This document shows, in pieces, positions 49,482-58,887 of a stretch of 64,000 nt of DNA (position 1 is the stretch's first letter; each line of letters opens with the position of its first letter). The position numbers and the translations under genes were made by a program. This DNA comes from Pokkaliibacter sp. MBI-7 (GTDB taxonomy: Bacteria; Pseudomonadota; Gammaproteobacteria; Pseudomonadales; Balneatricaceae). The stretch covers positions 2,733,001 through 2,797,000 of the forward strand of contig NZ_JARVTG010000001.1 in NCBI RefSeq assembly GCF_029846635.1. Direction: 5' to 3'. The notes beneath the pieces are model-generated. The model ran no database searches. It was given only the letters and a program-made list of their open reading frames with translations, and had not been told where the DNA came from.

Positions 49482-50360
49482 ATGAACATCGCCTTTATCG
49501 GTCTGGGTAGCATGGGCAAGCCCATGGCCAGTAACCTGCTGGCCGCCGGGCAGTCGCTGCAGGTATGGAATCGCAATCCGCTGCCCGCAGAAGCACTGGC
49601 CACTCTGGGCGCCAGGGTGTGCACGACTCCGCGTCAGGCGGCGGCAGGGGCGGATGTTGTCATCACCATGCTGGCCGATGACAACGCCACTCGCGCTGTG
49701 CTGTTTGACGCTGGGGTGCTGGAGGCGATGACGCCCGGCAGTGTGCACGTCAACATGGCCACCATTTCGGTGGCATTGGCGGATGAGCTGGCTGGTGTGC
49801 ATCAGGCGCGCGGCCTCGGTTATGTGGCGGCGCCGGTACTGGGGCGGGTGGATGTGGCCGCCGCAGGCAAGCTCAATATTCTGGCAGCGGGTGCCGCCGA
49901 GCGGGTGGCCCGCATCCAGCCGCTGCTGGATATCATGGGGCAGAAAACCTGGTACTACGGTGAGCAGCCCTCGCAGGCCAATGCGGTCAAACTGGCGGTG
50001 AACTTCTGCATCGGCAGTGCCATCGAGACCATGGCCGAGGGGGCGGCGCTCAGTCGTGCGCACGGCGTGGCGGCGGCCGACTTTATCGAGCTGATCACTA
50101 CCACGCTGTTTGCTGCCCCTGCCTACGTGGGTTACGGCAAGCTGATCGCTGAGGAGAAGTATGAGTTTTCCGGCTTCAAGCTGGCCCTTGGCCTGAAGGA
50201 TATCCGTCTGGCGCTGGCCGCCGGTGAAAGCAAGAATGTGCCACTGCCTTTTGCCAGCAGCATGCGTGACAGCCTGCTGGAAGCGGTCGCTCATGGCGAT
50301 GGTGACAAGGAATGGGCGGCGATGGCCAAGGTGGCGGCCCGCCGCGCCGGGCTGGAATAG
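49482..50360 (+). CDS. NAD(P)-dependent 3-hydroxyisobutyrate / tartronate semialdehyde reductase-type dehydrogenase
   Basis: 292 residues of the beta-hydroxyacid dehydrogenase family. Rossmann loop IAFIGLGSMGKPMASNL, substrate loop with VAAPVLGRVDVAAAGKLNILAAG (the usual D-A-P-V-S-G is A-A-P-V-L-G here), catalytic Lys in ANAVKLAVNF. GAGGAA precedes ATG 49482; a TTG 18 bases upstream is less likely. The exact substrate is uncertain; glyoxylate/succinic-semialdehyde reductases of this family also fit. Confidence 0.87.
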   Translation: MNIAFIGLGSMGKPMASNLLAAGQSLQVWNRNPLPAEALATLGARVCTTPRQAAAGADVVITMLADDNATRAVLFDAGVLEAMTPGSVHVNMATISVALADELAGVHQARGLGYVAAPVLGRVDVAAAGKLNILAAGAAERVARIQPLLDIMGQKTWYYGEQPSQANAVKLAVNFCIGSAIETMAEGAALSRAHGVAAADFIELITTTLFAAPAYVGYGKLIAEEKYEFSGFKLALGLKDIRLALAAGESKNVPLPFASSMRDSLLEAVAHGDGDKEWAAMAKVAARRAGLE

Positions 50361-50384
50361 GCTTGTCTGCGAGCGTCAACCGGT

Positions 50385-51983
50385 TCAGGGGGCGGGTTGG
50401 GCCGCCATGGTCTGATTGCGGCCCGCATGTTTGGCGGCATACAGGGCCAGATCGACCTGTTTCAGCAGCGGCACCACCGCCGTTGCGGTTTCCGGGAACT
50501 GCGCCAGCCCCAGTGACAGGGTAACCGGCGGGCCTGCCGGGCTGTTCTGCCCGGCGACCTGCAGGCGCAACCGCTCGGCGACTGCCAGCGCCTGCTCGGC
50601 GCTGACATCCGGCAGCAGCATCATGAACTCCTCTCCGCCGCAGCGGCAACAGAGGTCTTCTGCCCGCGAATGCTGACGCAGCTGGTCGGCGATATAACAC
50701 AGCACCAGATCACCCACATCATGGCCAAAGGCATCGTTAACCCGCTTGAAGTGGTCGATATCGAGCATGATCAGGGTGAAGCGTTGCTGGTTCTGACTCC
50801 ACTGCGCCAGTACCTGCTCCAGTCCGCGACGATTGACCAGCCCGGTCAGCGGGTCGGTCAGGCTTTCCTGGCTGAGACGGTCAATCTTGTGCTGCATCAT
50901 GCTCAGGCCGGTCTGCATGGCGTGCTTCAACTGCCCGGCCTCGGCATACCAGTCCCTGACTTTATTGGTATGGTGCAGCGCCTGCTGATCATCCAGATGG
51001 CGAGCCACCTTTGCCAGCTGATGCAGAGGCCGGGTAATCAGACGGGTCAGCCAGCTGATCAGCAGCAGAGTGACCAGCAGCGGCGGCAGGGCGTTGCGCA
51101 CGGTGATAAACATCAGGTGATTCAGCTCGCTGGTGACGGCAGCCATCGGTCGCTGAGCGACAATGCCCCAGCGGGTAGCCGGGACTCTGGCAAAGCCTGC
51201 CAGCATGCTGGTGCCCTGCGTATTGGTGACCTGCTGACTGCCTGCCTGTCCCTGCATCAGCTCAGAGACTACCGGGTTGCTTTCCACGTACTCACCGACG
51301 CGCTGACTCTGGCTGTGATAGATCAACCGGCCCTGCTCATCTACGACATAGAGGTTGGAGCCGTCTTTGTAGGGATGTTCACCGAGCAGGGTATCCAGCG
51401 CATTGTGCTCCTGCAGATAAATGGTGCCGGCTACATAGCCCTGATACTGGCCATCGGCGGTGATGATGGGCTGGGCAATAAAGATGATCAGACGGCCGCT
51501 GGGGGCGGTGAACGGCTCACTGATATACAGCGTCCGCTGTTTGAGGGCCGCCAGTGATTCCGCTGACGCTACATGCTGGCCCGCGGGATAGACTCTCTGT
51601 GGTGAGTAGGCAAGGATTTCGCCGTCGGCAGCAACAATGATGGCGGAGTTGAAGCGGTTGCTGTCGAGACGGATACGATCCACCACATCCTGCAACTGGC
51701 CGGCATTATGCAGCTGCCCTGACAGGCGATGGGCGCTGTAGGACAGGCGGTCAATCGCCGCAGTCATAAACAGGTTGGTGCTTTCTGCCAGTTTCGAGGC
51801 GTAAACCCGGTTGGCTTCCAGCGTGGTCTGGATCAGCAGCTGGCGCTGTACCGTGTAGCTGGCATAGAGGCTGATCGCCAGAGTCAGCAGCACCGTCAGC
51901 AGACAGAGTGACAGAATCAGGGTGCGCAGGTTCAGGCGACGGTAGGGCCCACGACCGGGCGGGGTGGAGTTGACCGTGCTCAT
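50385..51983 (-). CDS. dCache-sensor diguanylate cyclase
   Basis: 532 residues. Membrane segment (LILSLCLLTVLLTLAISLYAS), dCache-type periplasmic sensor, second membrane segment (ALPPLLVTLLLISWL), a short linker, then GGDEF with DPLTGLVNRRG, LDIDHFKRVNDAFGH and GGEEF. An inhibitory I-site RAED is at the correct distance before GGEEF, so product feedback is expected. ATG 51983 has AAGG upstream. Monocistronic, next to pyrC. Confidence 0.92.
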   Translation of the reverse strand: MSTVNSTPPGRGPYRRLNLRTLILSLCLLTVLLTLAISLYASYTVQRQLLIQTTLEANRVYASKLAESTNLFMTAAIDRLSYSAHRLSGQLHNAGQLQDVVDRIRLDSNRFNSAIIVAADGEILAYSPQRVYPAGQHVASAESLAALKQRTLYISEPFTAPSGRLIIFIAQPIITADGQYQGYVAGTIYLQEHNALDTLLGEHPYKDGSNLYVVDEQGRLIYHSQSQRVGEYVESNPVVSELMQGQAGSQQVTNTQGTSMLAGFARVPATRWGIVAQRPMAAVTSELNHLMFITVRNALPPLLVTLLLISWLTRLITRPLHQLAKVARHLDDQQALHHTNKVRDWYAEAGQLKHAMQTGLSMMQHKIDRLSQESLTDPLTGLVNRRGLEQVLAQWSQNQQRFTLIMLDIDHFKRVNDAFGHDVGDLVLCYIADQLRQHSRAEDLCCRCGGEEFMMLLPDVSAEQALAVAERLRLQVAGQNSPAGPPVTLSLGLAQFPETATAVVPLLKQVDLALYAAKHAGRNQTMAAQPAP

Positions 51984-52051
51984 AACACCTTGTCGGCAGC
52001 AGCGGGAGAGAAATCCTCCGGGCATACCGCCCGGAGGTGTGCAGGTAACGC

Positions 52052-53092
52052 TTATTCTGCCAGCATTTTCCAGCGCAGGGTCTCACCGGCACGCAGTGGC
52101 ACGATCACATCATGGCCGAAGGCCATTTCTGCCGGTACCTGCCAGTTTTCCCTGACCAGGGTAATGGTGTCGGTATTGCGTGGCAGGGCATAGAAGTCCG
52201 GGCCGAAATGGCTGGCAAAGGCTTCCAGCTTGTCCAGTGCGCCCAGGTCTTCAAAGATTTCAGCATACAGCTCAATGGCTGCATAGGCAGTGAAGCAGCC
52301 CGCGCAACCACAGGCCGATTCCTTGGCGCCCCTGGCATGTGGCGCAGAGTCGGTGCCGAGGAAGAATTTGGCACTGCCGCTGATCGCGGCGGCCTGCAGC
52401 GCCTGCTGATGCACATTGCGCTTGAGGATGGGCAGGCAGAACAGATGCGGACGAATGCCACCGACCAGCATATGGTTACGGTTGTAGGCCAGATGCTGCA
52501 CGGTAATGGTGGCGCCGACATTGGCTCCCTGACTGTTGACGAAGGCGACCGCATCGGCGGTGGTGATATGCTCGACCACCAGCTTCAGTGACGGGTGGCG
52601 GCTGACCAGTGGCACCAGAATATCGTCGAGGAACTGCTTTTCACGGTCGAAAATATCGACGTGGTTGTGAGTCACTTCACCGTGTACCAGCAGCGGCATA
52701 CCGCATTCGGCCAGGGCGGCACAGATGTCATCAAGCTTGCCGAGGTCGGTCACACCGGAGTCGGAGTTGGTCGTGGCACCTGCAGGATAGAGCTTGACCG
52801 CGGCGACCTTGCCGGTGGCTTTGGCGGCGCGGATCATCTCGGCGGTGGTGTTGTCAGTGAGGTATAGCACCATCAGTGGTTCAAAGCGGGAACCTGCCGG
52901 TACCTGCGCCATGATGCGTTCACGATAGGCCAGCGCCTGCTCTGCGTTCATCACCGGGGGGCGGAGGTTGGGCATGATGATGGCACGGCCCATCTGCCGG
53001 GCGGTGGCGGGCACCGTATGCGGCAGTACGTCGAGATCACGCAGGTGCAGGTGCCAGTCGTCGGGGCGGGTAAGGGTTAAACGCTCAGTCAT
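52052..53092 (-). CDS. pyrC: Dihydroorotase (class II)
   Basis: 346 residues. Catalyses cyclisation of N-carbamoyl-aspartate to dihydroorotate in pyrimidine synthesis. Zinc ligands H14 and H16 in WHLHLRD, carboxylated Lys100 in VKLYPAGATTNSDSGV, and later VHGEVTH, EHITT and GTDSAPH motifs with the catalytic Asp. Matches the E. coli PyrC type. ATG 53092 is chosen over an in-frame GTG four codons upstream. Confidence 0.96.
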   Translation of the reverse strand: MTERLTLTRPDDWHLHLRDLDVLPHTVPATARQMGRAIIMPNLRPPVMNAEQALAYRERIMAQVPAGSRFEPLMVLYLTDNTTAEMIRAAKATGKVAAVKLYPAGATTNSDSGVTDLGKLDDICAALAECGMPLLVHGEVTHNHVDIFDREKQFLDDILVPLVSRHPSLKLVVEHITTADAVAFVNSQGANVGATITVQHLAYNRNHMLVGGIRPHLFCLPILKRNVHQQALQAAAISGSAKFFLGTDSAPHARGAKESACGCAGCFTAYAAIELYAEIFEDLGALDKLEAFASHFGPDFYALPRNTDTITLVRENWQVPAEMAFGHDVIVPLRAGETLRWKMLAE

Positions 53093-53226
53093 GCCGGGGT
53101 CCACGCAGTCAGATCAGGGATAAGAAAGGGTGGCCCATTATAGACAAATGCAGGGGGCTGCGCAGTGATGGATCAGGCTTATGTGTGTGGTGCGGGGTAT
53201 TGACGGGTGTCAGCGCGGGAAGAGTG

Positions 53227-53247
53227 CGGGCTGCCACTGGCAGCCCG
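53227..53247 (-). terminator. Hairpin after rpiA
   Basis: A 9-bp stem CGGGCTGCC/GGCAGCCCG with a 3-base loop, 22 bases past the rpiA stop. It lacks a T tract, so termination is uncertain. Confidence 0.45.
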
Positions 53248-53269
53248 TTCACGGCGCTGGGAGCGGTGC

Positions 53270-53941
53270 TTAGCCGCCGATCACCTGCACGCCCTGAGGA
53301 GTACCCATCAGAATGACGTTGGCACCACGGTGGGCAAACAGGCCGTTGGTGACCACGCCGGTGAGCATGTTGATCTGCTGCTCCAGCGCTTTTGGATCAA
53401 CAATTTTGAGGTTGAAGACGTCCAGAATGACGTTGCCGTTGTCGGTGACCACGCCTTCGCGATACTCGGGATCCCCTCCCAGCTTGACCAGCTCACGGGC
53501 CACGTAGGAGCGTGCCATGGGGATCACTTCCACCGGCAGCGGGAAGTTGCCGAGCACTTCGACCTGCTTGGTCTGATCAACGATGCAGATAAATTCCTTG
53601 CTGACCGCCGCCACAATTTTCTCGCGGGTCAGGGCCGCGCCACCGCCTTTAATCAGGTTCATGTGCGGGTCGAACTCATCGGCACCGTCGATGTAGAACG
53701 GCAGGTTGCTGACGCTGTTGAGGTCATACACGGGAATGCCGTGGGCCTTCAGGCGGTCGGCCGAGGCCTGTGAGCTGGCCACGGCACCGTCGAAACGGGT
53801 CTTGTGGGCCGCCAGGGCATCAATGAACAGATTGGCGGTAGAGCCGGTGCCGATACCGAGAATGGTGTCTTCTTCCAGGTGCGGCAGGATGCGGTCGAGG
53901 GCGGCCTGGGCGACAGCCTTTTTCATCTCGTCTTGGGTCAT
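53270..53941 (-). CDS. rpiA: Ribose-5-phosphate isomerase A
   Basis: 223 residues. Interconverts ribose 5-phosphate and ribulose 5-phosphate. Diagnostic motifs are GIGTGSTA, YIDGADEFDPHMNLIKGGGAALTREKI (catalytic Asp and the Lys/Glu pair) and the dimer tail GVVTNGLFAHRGANVILMGT. Divergent from ilvA, as commonly seen in pseudomonads. Confidence 0.97.
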   Translation of the reverse strand: MTQDEMKKAVAQAALDRILPHLEEDTILGIGTGSTANLFIDALAAHKTRFDGAVASSQASADRLKAHGIPVYDLNSVSNLPFYIDGADEFDPHMNLIKGGGAALTREKIVAAVSKEFICIVDQTKQVEVLGNFPLPVEVIPMARSYVARELVKLGGDPEYREGVVTDNGNVILDVFNLKIVDPKALEQQINMLTGVVTNGLFAHRGANVILMGTPQGVQVIGG

Positions 53942-54206
53942 GGGTGCAGTCTTTCTGGCGGTGGGAAAGGCGCTAATTATAGGCAGTTTCTGCCGTGGCG
54001 GCGAGGTTGTGGCAGTGCAGCGGGGTGGTTTTGCCGGTTGCCCGGCGACAGTGCGTTGCGTGATTCACCTGGTCCGGTTTCAGGGTATCGTCGCGCGCTG
54101 GCATCTGGTTAAATGATGGGCCCTCCGGCCTGGCGCGGTCGCGGGGACGTCAGGCGGCGCGGTTGCTGGCCTGGCGGCTAGACAACCCAAGGAAATGATC
54201 CTCATC
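53942..54206. promoter_or_regulatory. rpiA-ilvA divergent promoter region
   Basis: 265 bp without a gene. It is GC-rich and I see no leader peptide with runs of Ile/Val/Leu codons nor a clear attenuator ahead of ilvA. Confidence 0.4.
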
Positions 54207-55721
54207 ATGCCACATCAATACATCAAGAAAATCCTGACCTCGCGGGTCTATGAAGCCGCGGTGGAAACGCCCCTCGATGAAGCTCCCAATCTCAGCGGCA
54301 AGCTGAAGAACCGTGTGCTGCTCAAGCGTGAAGACCTGCAGCCGGTGTTCTCCTTCAAGATTCGTGGTGCCTACAACAAGCTGGCCAACCTGACTGACGA
54401 CGAGCGCGCCCGTGGCGTGATCTGCGCTTCGGCCGGGAACCACGCGCAGGGGCTGGCGATGGCTGCCAGCCTGATGGGCGTCAAGGCCACCATCGTCATG
54501 CCCAAGCCGACGCCGGATATCAAGGTTAATGCGGTCAAGGCCCGTGGCGGCAAGGCGGTACTGCACGGCGACACCTTCGACGAGGCCCTGGCCTATGCCC
54601 TCCGGCAGGTCGAGGAAAAGGGCTATGTGTTTATTCACCCTTATGATGATCCCTACACCATTGCAGGTCAGGGAACCATCGGGATGGAGATTCTGCGCCA
54701 GGAATCCGGCCCGATTAACGCGATTTTTATCCCCGTCGGCGGAGGTGGCCTGGCGGCGGGGATTGCGGTCTACATTAAATACCTGCGTCCGGAGATCCGT
54801 ATTATTGCGGTGGAATCGGAAGAGTCCGCCTGTCTCAAGGCGGCGATGGAGGCAGGTGAGCGGGTAGTCCTGCCGCAGGTGGGTATTTTTGCCGACGGCA
54901 TTGCCGTGGCACAGATTGGCGAGCACACCTTCGAGCTGTGCCGTCAGTATGTGGACGAGTTCATCACTGTCAGCACCGATGAAATCTGTGCGGCGATCAA
55001 GGATATCTTTGATGACACCCGTTCCATCACTGAGCCTGCCGGTGCGACAGCGCTGGCCGGTCTGAAGAAGTATGTGGCGCGCGAAGGGATCGAGGGTGAA
55101 ACCCTGATTGCCATCGACTCCGGTGCCAACATGAACTTCTCCCGTCTGCGCTATGTGGCTGAACGGACTGATCTGGGTGAGAAGAGCGAGGCACTGCTGG
55201 CGGTCAAACTGCCAGAGCGTCCCGGCAGCTTCCGCCAGTTCTGCATGACGCTGGGCAAGCGCAATGTCACCGAGTTCAACTACCGCTATGCCGATGCCAG
55301 TACCGCCCATGTTTTTGCCGGTATCAGCATCGGCAAGAACGGTCAGGGCAAGGATGAGCTGCTGCGCGACCTGCAGGACAACGGCTTTGAAGTGGTCGAT
55401 CTCAGTGATGATGAAATGGCCAAGCTGCATATTCGCTATATGATCGGCGGTCAGGCGCGGGAGATCACCAATGAGGTGCTGTACCGTTTCGAGTTCCCCG
55501 AGCGGCCCGGAGCCTTGTTGCGCTTCCTCAACAAGTTCGGTCAGCGCTACAACGTGTCGATGTTCCACTACCGTAATCATGGCGCGGCCGATGGCCGGGT
55601 ACTGGTGGGGATGCAGGTGGAGCCTGGCGAGCGTGAAGCCCTGCTGAAGTCGATGGATGAGCTGGGCTATCCCTACTGGGAAGTCACCGACAATCTGGCC
55701 TATAAGCTGTTCCTGCGTTAA
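54207..55721 (+). CDS. ilvA: Threonine ammonia-lyase, biosynthetic
   Basis: 504 residues. PLP enzyme making 2-oxobutyrate from threonine, first step to isoleucine. PLP Lys51 in FSFKIRGAYNKL, the glycine-rich GGGGLAAGIAVYIKYL loop, and two C-terminal ACT-like regulatory regions (from about 325 and 420) that bind isoleucine and valine. Ends YPYWEVTDNLAYKLFLR as in other gammaproteobacteria. ATG 54207 is preferred to ATG 54195, which touches the AAGGA site. Confidence 0.97.
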   Translation: MPHQYIKKILTSRVYEAAVETPLDEAPNLSGKLKNRVLLKREDLQPVFSFKIRGAYNKLANLTDDERARGVICASAGNHAQGLAMAASLMGVKATIVMPKPTPDIKVNAVKARGGKAVLHGDTFDEALAYALRQVEEKGYVFIHPYDDPYTIAGQGTIGMEILRQESGPINAIFIPVGGGGLAAGIAVYIKYLRPEIRIIAVESEESACLKAAMEAGERVVLPQVGIFADGIAVAQIGEHTFELCRQYVDEFITVSTDEICAAIKDIFDDTRSITEPAGATALAGLKKYVAREGIEGETLIAIDSGANMNFSRLRYVAERTDLGEKSEALLAVKLPERPGSFRQFCMTLGKRNVTEFNYRYADASTAHVFAGISIGKNGQGKDELLRDLQDNGFEVVDLSDDEMAKLHIRYMIGGQAREITNEVLYRFEFPERPGALLRFLNKFGQRYNVSMFHYRNHGAADGRVLVGMQVEPGEREALLKSMDELGYPYWEVTDNLAYKLFLR

Positions 55722-55755
55722 GCCGCAGGTATCAGGTTCTCATCGAACAACAACT

Positions 55756-55780
55756 ATGGCGCCCACGGGCGCCATTTTTT
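55756..55780. terminator. Terminator of ilvA
   Basis: ATGGCGCC/GGCGCCAT stem on a CACG loop followed by five Ts on the plus strand. The minus strand is T-rich too, so it may also end mtnD transcripts. Confidence 0.88.
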
Positions 55781-55808
55781 ATCGCTGTCTTGCGGACGGA
55801 TAATGCGC

Positions 55809-56351
55809 TCAGGCCAGCAGTGGGAACCTGTCAGCGATATCTGAGCCGGTGAAGTGGGCGACCCAGCCTTCAGTATTGTTGAACAGACGGATAGCGGTGA
55901 AGGTGGGCGCGCTGCCCATATCGAACCAGTGCGGGGTGTTCTCCGGCACACTGATCAGGTCATCCTTGCAGCACAGCACCTGATAAATCCTGTCGCCGAT
56001 ATGCAGGCAGAACAGCCCCTGACCGGCTACAAAGAAGCGGACTTCATCTTCGCTGTGGCGATGCTCACTAAGAAACTTCTGGCGGAATTCATCTTTCTGC
56101 GGGTGGTCGGGTTTCATGCTGACCACATCCACGGTGATATAGCCGTGCTCATCTTTCAGACGCTGAATGTCGCTGGCATAGGTCGCCAGAATGTCATCGT
56201 TGCTCATCTCAGTTGTGATGGGGGTGCTGGCATTCCAGCGCTCGAAGCGGACACCGGCTGCCTGCAGCAGTGCGGCGATCACGGCACCGTCCTCGGTGTG
56301 CTGCAGCGGCTGGCCGGGCTGGTTGTCAGCGAAGATAGTCAAAGCGCTCAT
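55809..56351 (-). CDS. mtnD: Acireductone dioxygenase
   Basis: 180 residues, cupin fold. Metal ligands H97, H99, E103 in EHRHSEDEVRFFV and H141 in NTPHWFD match the ARD family exactly. Converts acireductone to the keto-acid precursor of methionine plus formate (Fe form). Last of the mtnB-C-D run; 126 bp separate it from mtnC. Confidence 0.96.
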   Translation of the reverse strand: MSALTIFADNQPGQPLQHTEDGAVIAALLQAAGVRFERWNASTPITTEMSNDDILATYASDIQRLKDEHGYITVDVVSMKPDHPQKDEFRQKFLSEHRHSEDEVRFFVAGQGLFCLHIGDRIYQVLCCKDDLISVPENTPHWFDMGSAPTFTAIRLFNNTEGWVAHFTGSDIADRFPLLA

Positions 56352-56409
56352 CAGGGTTCCTCAGGTTGGCGGGTGGTTGCGCCTGCGTGGCAGGCACACC
56401 GCCGCTTAG

Positions 56410-56454
56410 TTATTCACAGTCCCCGCACCATACCCGCCGCAGGGGTTATCCACA
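56410..56454. other. DnaA-box-like nonamers in the mtnC-mtnD gap (C)
   Basis: TTATTCACA (56410-56418, degenerate match) and TTATCCACA (56446-56454, perfect) sit in the 126-bp spacer between two co-oriented salvage genes. Confidence 0.5.
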
Positions 56455-56477
56455 ACCCGTGCTGCCGGAGCGGGCGG

Positions 56478-57206
56478 TTACTTGCAGGGGACCTGGCTAA
56501 AGTCAGTCGCGACCGGATGGCGGCCACTGGCTGGCTGACCATCACGGCGCAGCTCACAGGTCTTCATTCCGGCGGCTTTCGCCGCATCCAGTTCCTCGGC
56601 AATGTCCGACAGGAACAGGATGCACGGCGCAGGCAGATCAATCTCCGCCTGAATCCGCTGATAGGCGACACGTTCACGTTTGGCGCCGGTGGTGGTGTCG
56701 AAGTAGCCGCTGAACAGCGGGTTCAGGTCGCCGAAGTCACTGAAGCCAAACAGCAGCTTCTGCGCCGGTACCGAACCTGAACTGAACACATACAGCTCGA
56801 TCCCGGCTTGGTGCCAGCGCTGCAGATAGTCATGGGCATCGGTGTACAGGTGGCCGGTGAAGTCGCCGTTACGATAGCCCACGTCCCAGATCATGCCCTG
56901 CAGGGTTTTCAGTGGTGTGACCTTACGGTCGTCCTCGATCCAGCGCAGCAGCACGCCGATCAGCGTCTCGGTATCGGCTTCGACCCAACCAATCTCGCCT
57001 GCCACCAGCATCAGCTGATGTTTGACCTGCGGGTCGTCAGCATGCTCGCGGACGAAGGCGGGCAGGTGCTCGGCGGCGTAGGGAAACAGCACATTCTTGA
57101 CGAAACTGATATCGCTGGTAGTGCCTTCAATATCGGTCAGCACCGCTGCGATGCCGATGTCTTCCAGCTCCAGAGGATCCTGGTGGGGGGTATCAGACTG
57201 ACTCAT
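56478..57206 (-). CDS. mtnC: Enolase-phosphatase E1
   Basis: 242 residues, HAD superfamily. The nucleophile region is AVLTDIEGTTSDISFVKNVLFPYA, where DIEGTT replaces the common DxDxT, as usual in MtnC. Later YVFSSGSVPAQKLLF and FLSDIAEELDAAKAAGM complete the HAD motifs. Carries out enolisation and dephosphorylation of diketomethylthiopentyl phosphate. The start overlaps the mtnB stop (ATGA). Confidence 0.95.
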   Translation of the reverse strand: MSQSDTPHQDPLELEDIGIAAVLTDIEGTTSDISFVKNVLFPYAAEHLPAFVREHADDPQVKHQLMLVAGEIGWVEADTETLIGVLLRWIEDDRKVTPLKTLQGMIWDVGYRNGDFTGHLYTDAHDYLQRWHQAGIELYVFSSGSVPAQKLLFGFSDFGDLNPLFSGYFDTTTGAKRERVAYQRIQAEIDLPAPCILFLSDIAEELDAAKAAGMKTCELRRDGQPASGRHPVATDFSQVPCK

Positions 57207-57817
57207 CCTCGTCCTCCGAGACGACGCATTTCCATTTCACAGGCAAACAGGAATTCCAGCCCTTCCAGATGGCGGCGGGCTTCATCTATGGTCTGGCCCC
57301 AGGCATAGAGACCATGGCCGCGTACCAGCAGCCCCCACTGCAGAGGCCGGGCGCGCCAGCGCTGCTCAATCTGTTCGGCCAGTACCTGCATGTCCTGCGT
57401 ATTGTCAAAGATTGGCAGGCAGACAGTCGCTTCATGGGTCAGGTTGCCCTGCAGGCTCTTCTGCATCTCGAAGCCTTCCAGCGGCAGATGATCACCGGGC
57501 GTCAGCCGTGACAGGACGGTGGAGGCGACTGAATGGGTGTGCAATACCGCGCCGATCTGCGGGCTGAGGCGATACAGTGCGGTGTGCACCAGGGTTTCGG
57601 CAGAGGGCTTGCCGGGCGTGATGGCTTCTCCGGCGAGGTTAACCTGCAGGAAATCCTCATCGGTCAGATAGCCCTTGTGGCGGCCGGAAGCCGTCACCAG
57701 CGCCCGGTCATCGCCAAGGCGCATGGAAAAGTTGCCACCGGTGGCGGGACACCAACCGCGCTGGTCAATCCAGCGACCGGCGTCGATCAGGGCCTGGCTG
57801 GCAAATGACAGAGTCAT
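57203..57817 (-). CDS. mtnB: Methylthioribulose-1-phosphate dehydratase
   Basis: 204 residues, class II aldolase fold. Zinc histidines in LHTHS and RGHGLYAWG, and the early GWCPATGGNFSMRL and SGRHKGYL segments are family-typical. Dehydrates methylthioribulose 1-phosphate in methionine salvage. AAGGAT precedes the ATG; first gene of mtnBCD. Confidence 0.95.
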   Translation of the reverse strand: MTLSFASQALIDAGRWIDQRGWCPATGGNFSMRLGDDRALVTASGRHKGYLTDEDFLQVNLAGEAITPGKPSAETLVHTALYRLSPQIGAVLHTHSVASTVLSRLTPGDHLPLEGFEMQKSLQGNLTHEATVCLPIFDNTQDMQVLAEQIEQRWRARPLQWGLLVRGHGLYAWGQTIDEARRHLEGLEFLFACEMEMRRLGGRG

Positions 57818-58125
57818 AGGCGGATCCTTGTTAAGGAATGGAGTGGACTGCCGACAGTATGGAGAGCAGCAATCCAGCGCAAAGTGCCATTCTATGTCAG
57901 CGATGGCAGTGAGTGAATGTATATGGCCTGCTGACGATGGCTTCCAGTTATCCCGGGAAAATGTACAAATGCCGCCAACAGGCGGGTTTTACTGCGTAAT
58001 AGGGTGAGTTTTTGCCGGTATTGCCGCTGCCCTGAAGGTGGCCGATGGCTATACTGAAACAGGTGGATCGCAGGGGCCGGGCATGACCGTGCCACAGTTT
58101 GGGAAGAACGGGTGTGGGAAAAGCG
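57818..58125. promoter_or_regulatory. 308-bp divergent region, mtnB / solute-binding protein gene
   Basis: No gene supported. It includes a short stem CCGCC/GGCGG with an AACA loop followed by GTTTT (57972-57990), too short to call a terminator. I see no SAM-type riboswitch that I can defend. Confidence 0.35.
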
Positions 58126-58887
58126 ATGTTGAACATGCCGCTGATGGCATTGCTGTTGTGCTGTTTAAGTCTGGGCTGGACATCGGCGGCACGTGCGGAG
58201 TCACTGCGGATTGCCACCGAGGGCGCCTACCCCCCGTTCAACTATATTGACGAGCAGGGCAATCTGGTCGGCTTCGATGTCGATATCGGCAAGGCACTGT
58301 GCAACAGCATGAAGGTCCACTGTGACTTTGTGGCCGTCGAGTGGGGCAAACTGCTGGATGGCCTCGAAGCCGGTTTCTATGACGTGGTGGTGGCCAGCAT
58401 GGCCGACACACCCGAGCGCCGTAATCAGGCACTGTTTACCGATACCTACTACCGCTCTCACTCTTCCTTTGTGGGTGACCCCAGCCGCTTTGCCGATCTG
58501 TCGCCGGTGTCCCTCAGCAAGATGAGGCTGGCTGCCGAGTCGGGGACCATCCAGGCGGCCTATCTGCATTCGGAGTACCCCGACAGCACGGTACTGACGC
58601 CCCCCACCCAGCCCGATGTGTTTACGGCACTGGCCAAGGGGGAGGCCGATCTGGTGCTGGCGGATTCCATCAGCATCCTGATGTTTCTCAAAAGTCCGGC
58701 GGGGCAGCAGTATGATTTCATCAACTACCCACTGGATACCAGCAAGCTCAACTCCACCGCCCACATTGCTGTCGGTAAACAGCATCCCGAGCTGGTTCAG
58801 CGCATCAATCAGGCGATCAACAACATTCGTCTGAACGGTGACTATGACCGTATCAACCGCAAGTATTTTCCTTTCAGCGTGTTCTAG
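58126..58887 (+). CDS. Amino-acid-type periplasmic solute-binding protein (family 3)
   Basis: 253 residues with a signal peptide (MLNMPLMALLLCCLSLGWTSAARA). Family-3 landmarks: LRIATEGAYPPFNYIDEQGNLVGFDVDIGKALC and CDFVAVEWGKLLDGLEAGFYDVVVASMADTPERR. Lysine/arginine/ornithine-type ligands are typical of such proteins. No ABC permease or ATPase genes are near; it is directly followed, with no gap, by a diguanylate cyclase gene. ATG 58126 with GGGAA upstream is preferred over a TTG at 58099. Confidence 0.9.
   Translation: MLNMPLMALLLCCLSLGWTSAARAESLRIATEGAYPPFNYIDEQGNLVGFDVDIGKALCNSMKVHCDFVAVEWGKLLDGLEAGFYDVVVASMADTPERRNQALFTDTYYRSHSSFVGDPSRFADLSPVSLSKMRLAAESGTIQAAYLHSEYPDSTVLTPPTQPDVFTALAKGEADLVLADSISILMFLKSPAGQQYDFINYPLDTSKLNSTAHIAVGKQHPELVQRINQAINNIRLNGDYDRINRKYFPFSVF

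Noticed and set aside
54150..55580. 476-codon minus-strand open frame opposite ilvA
   Set aside because: The plus strand encodes a complete threonine ammonia-lyase; the reverse frame shows no motif and no ribosome site.
57972..57990. Terminator or riboswitch before the mtnB/binding-protein divergence
   Set aside because: The stem is only 5 bp and no conserved riboswitch core could be recognised.
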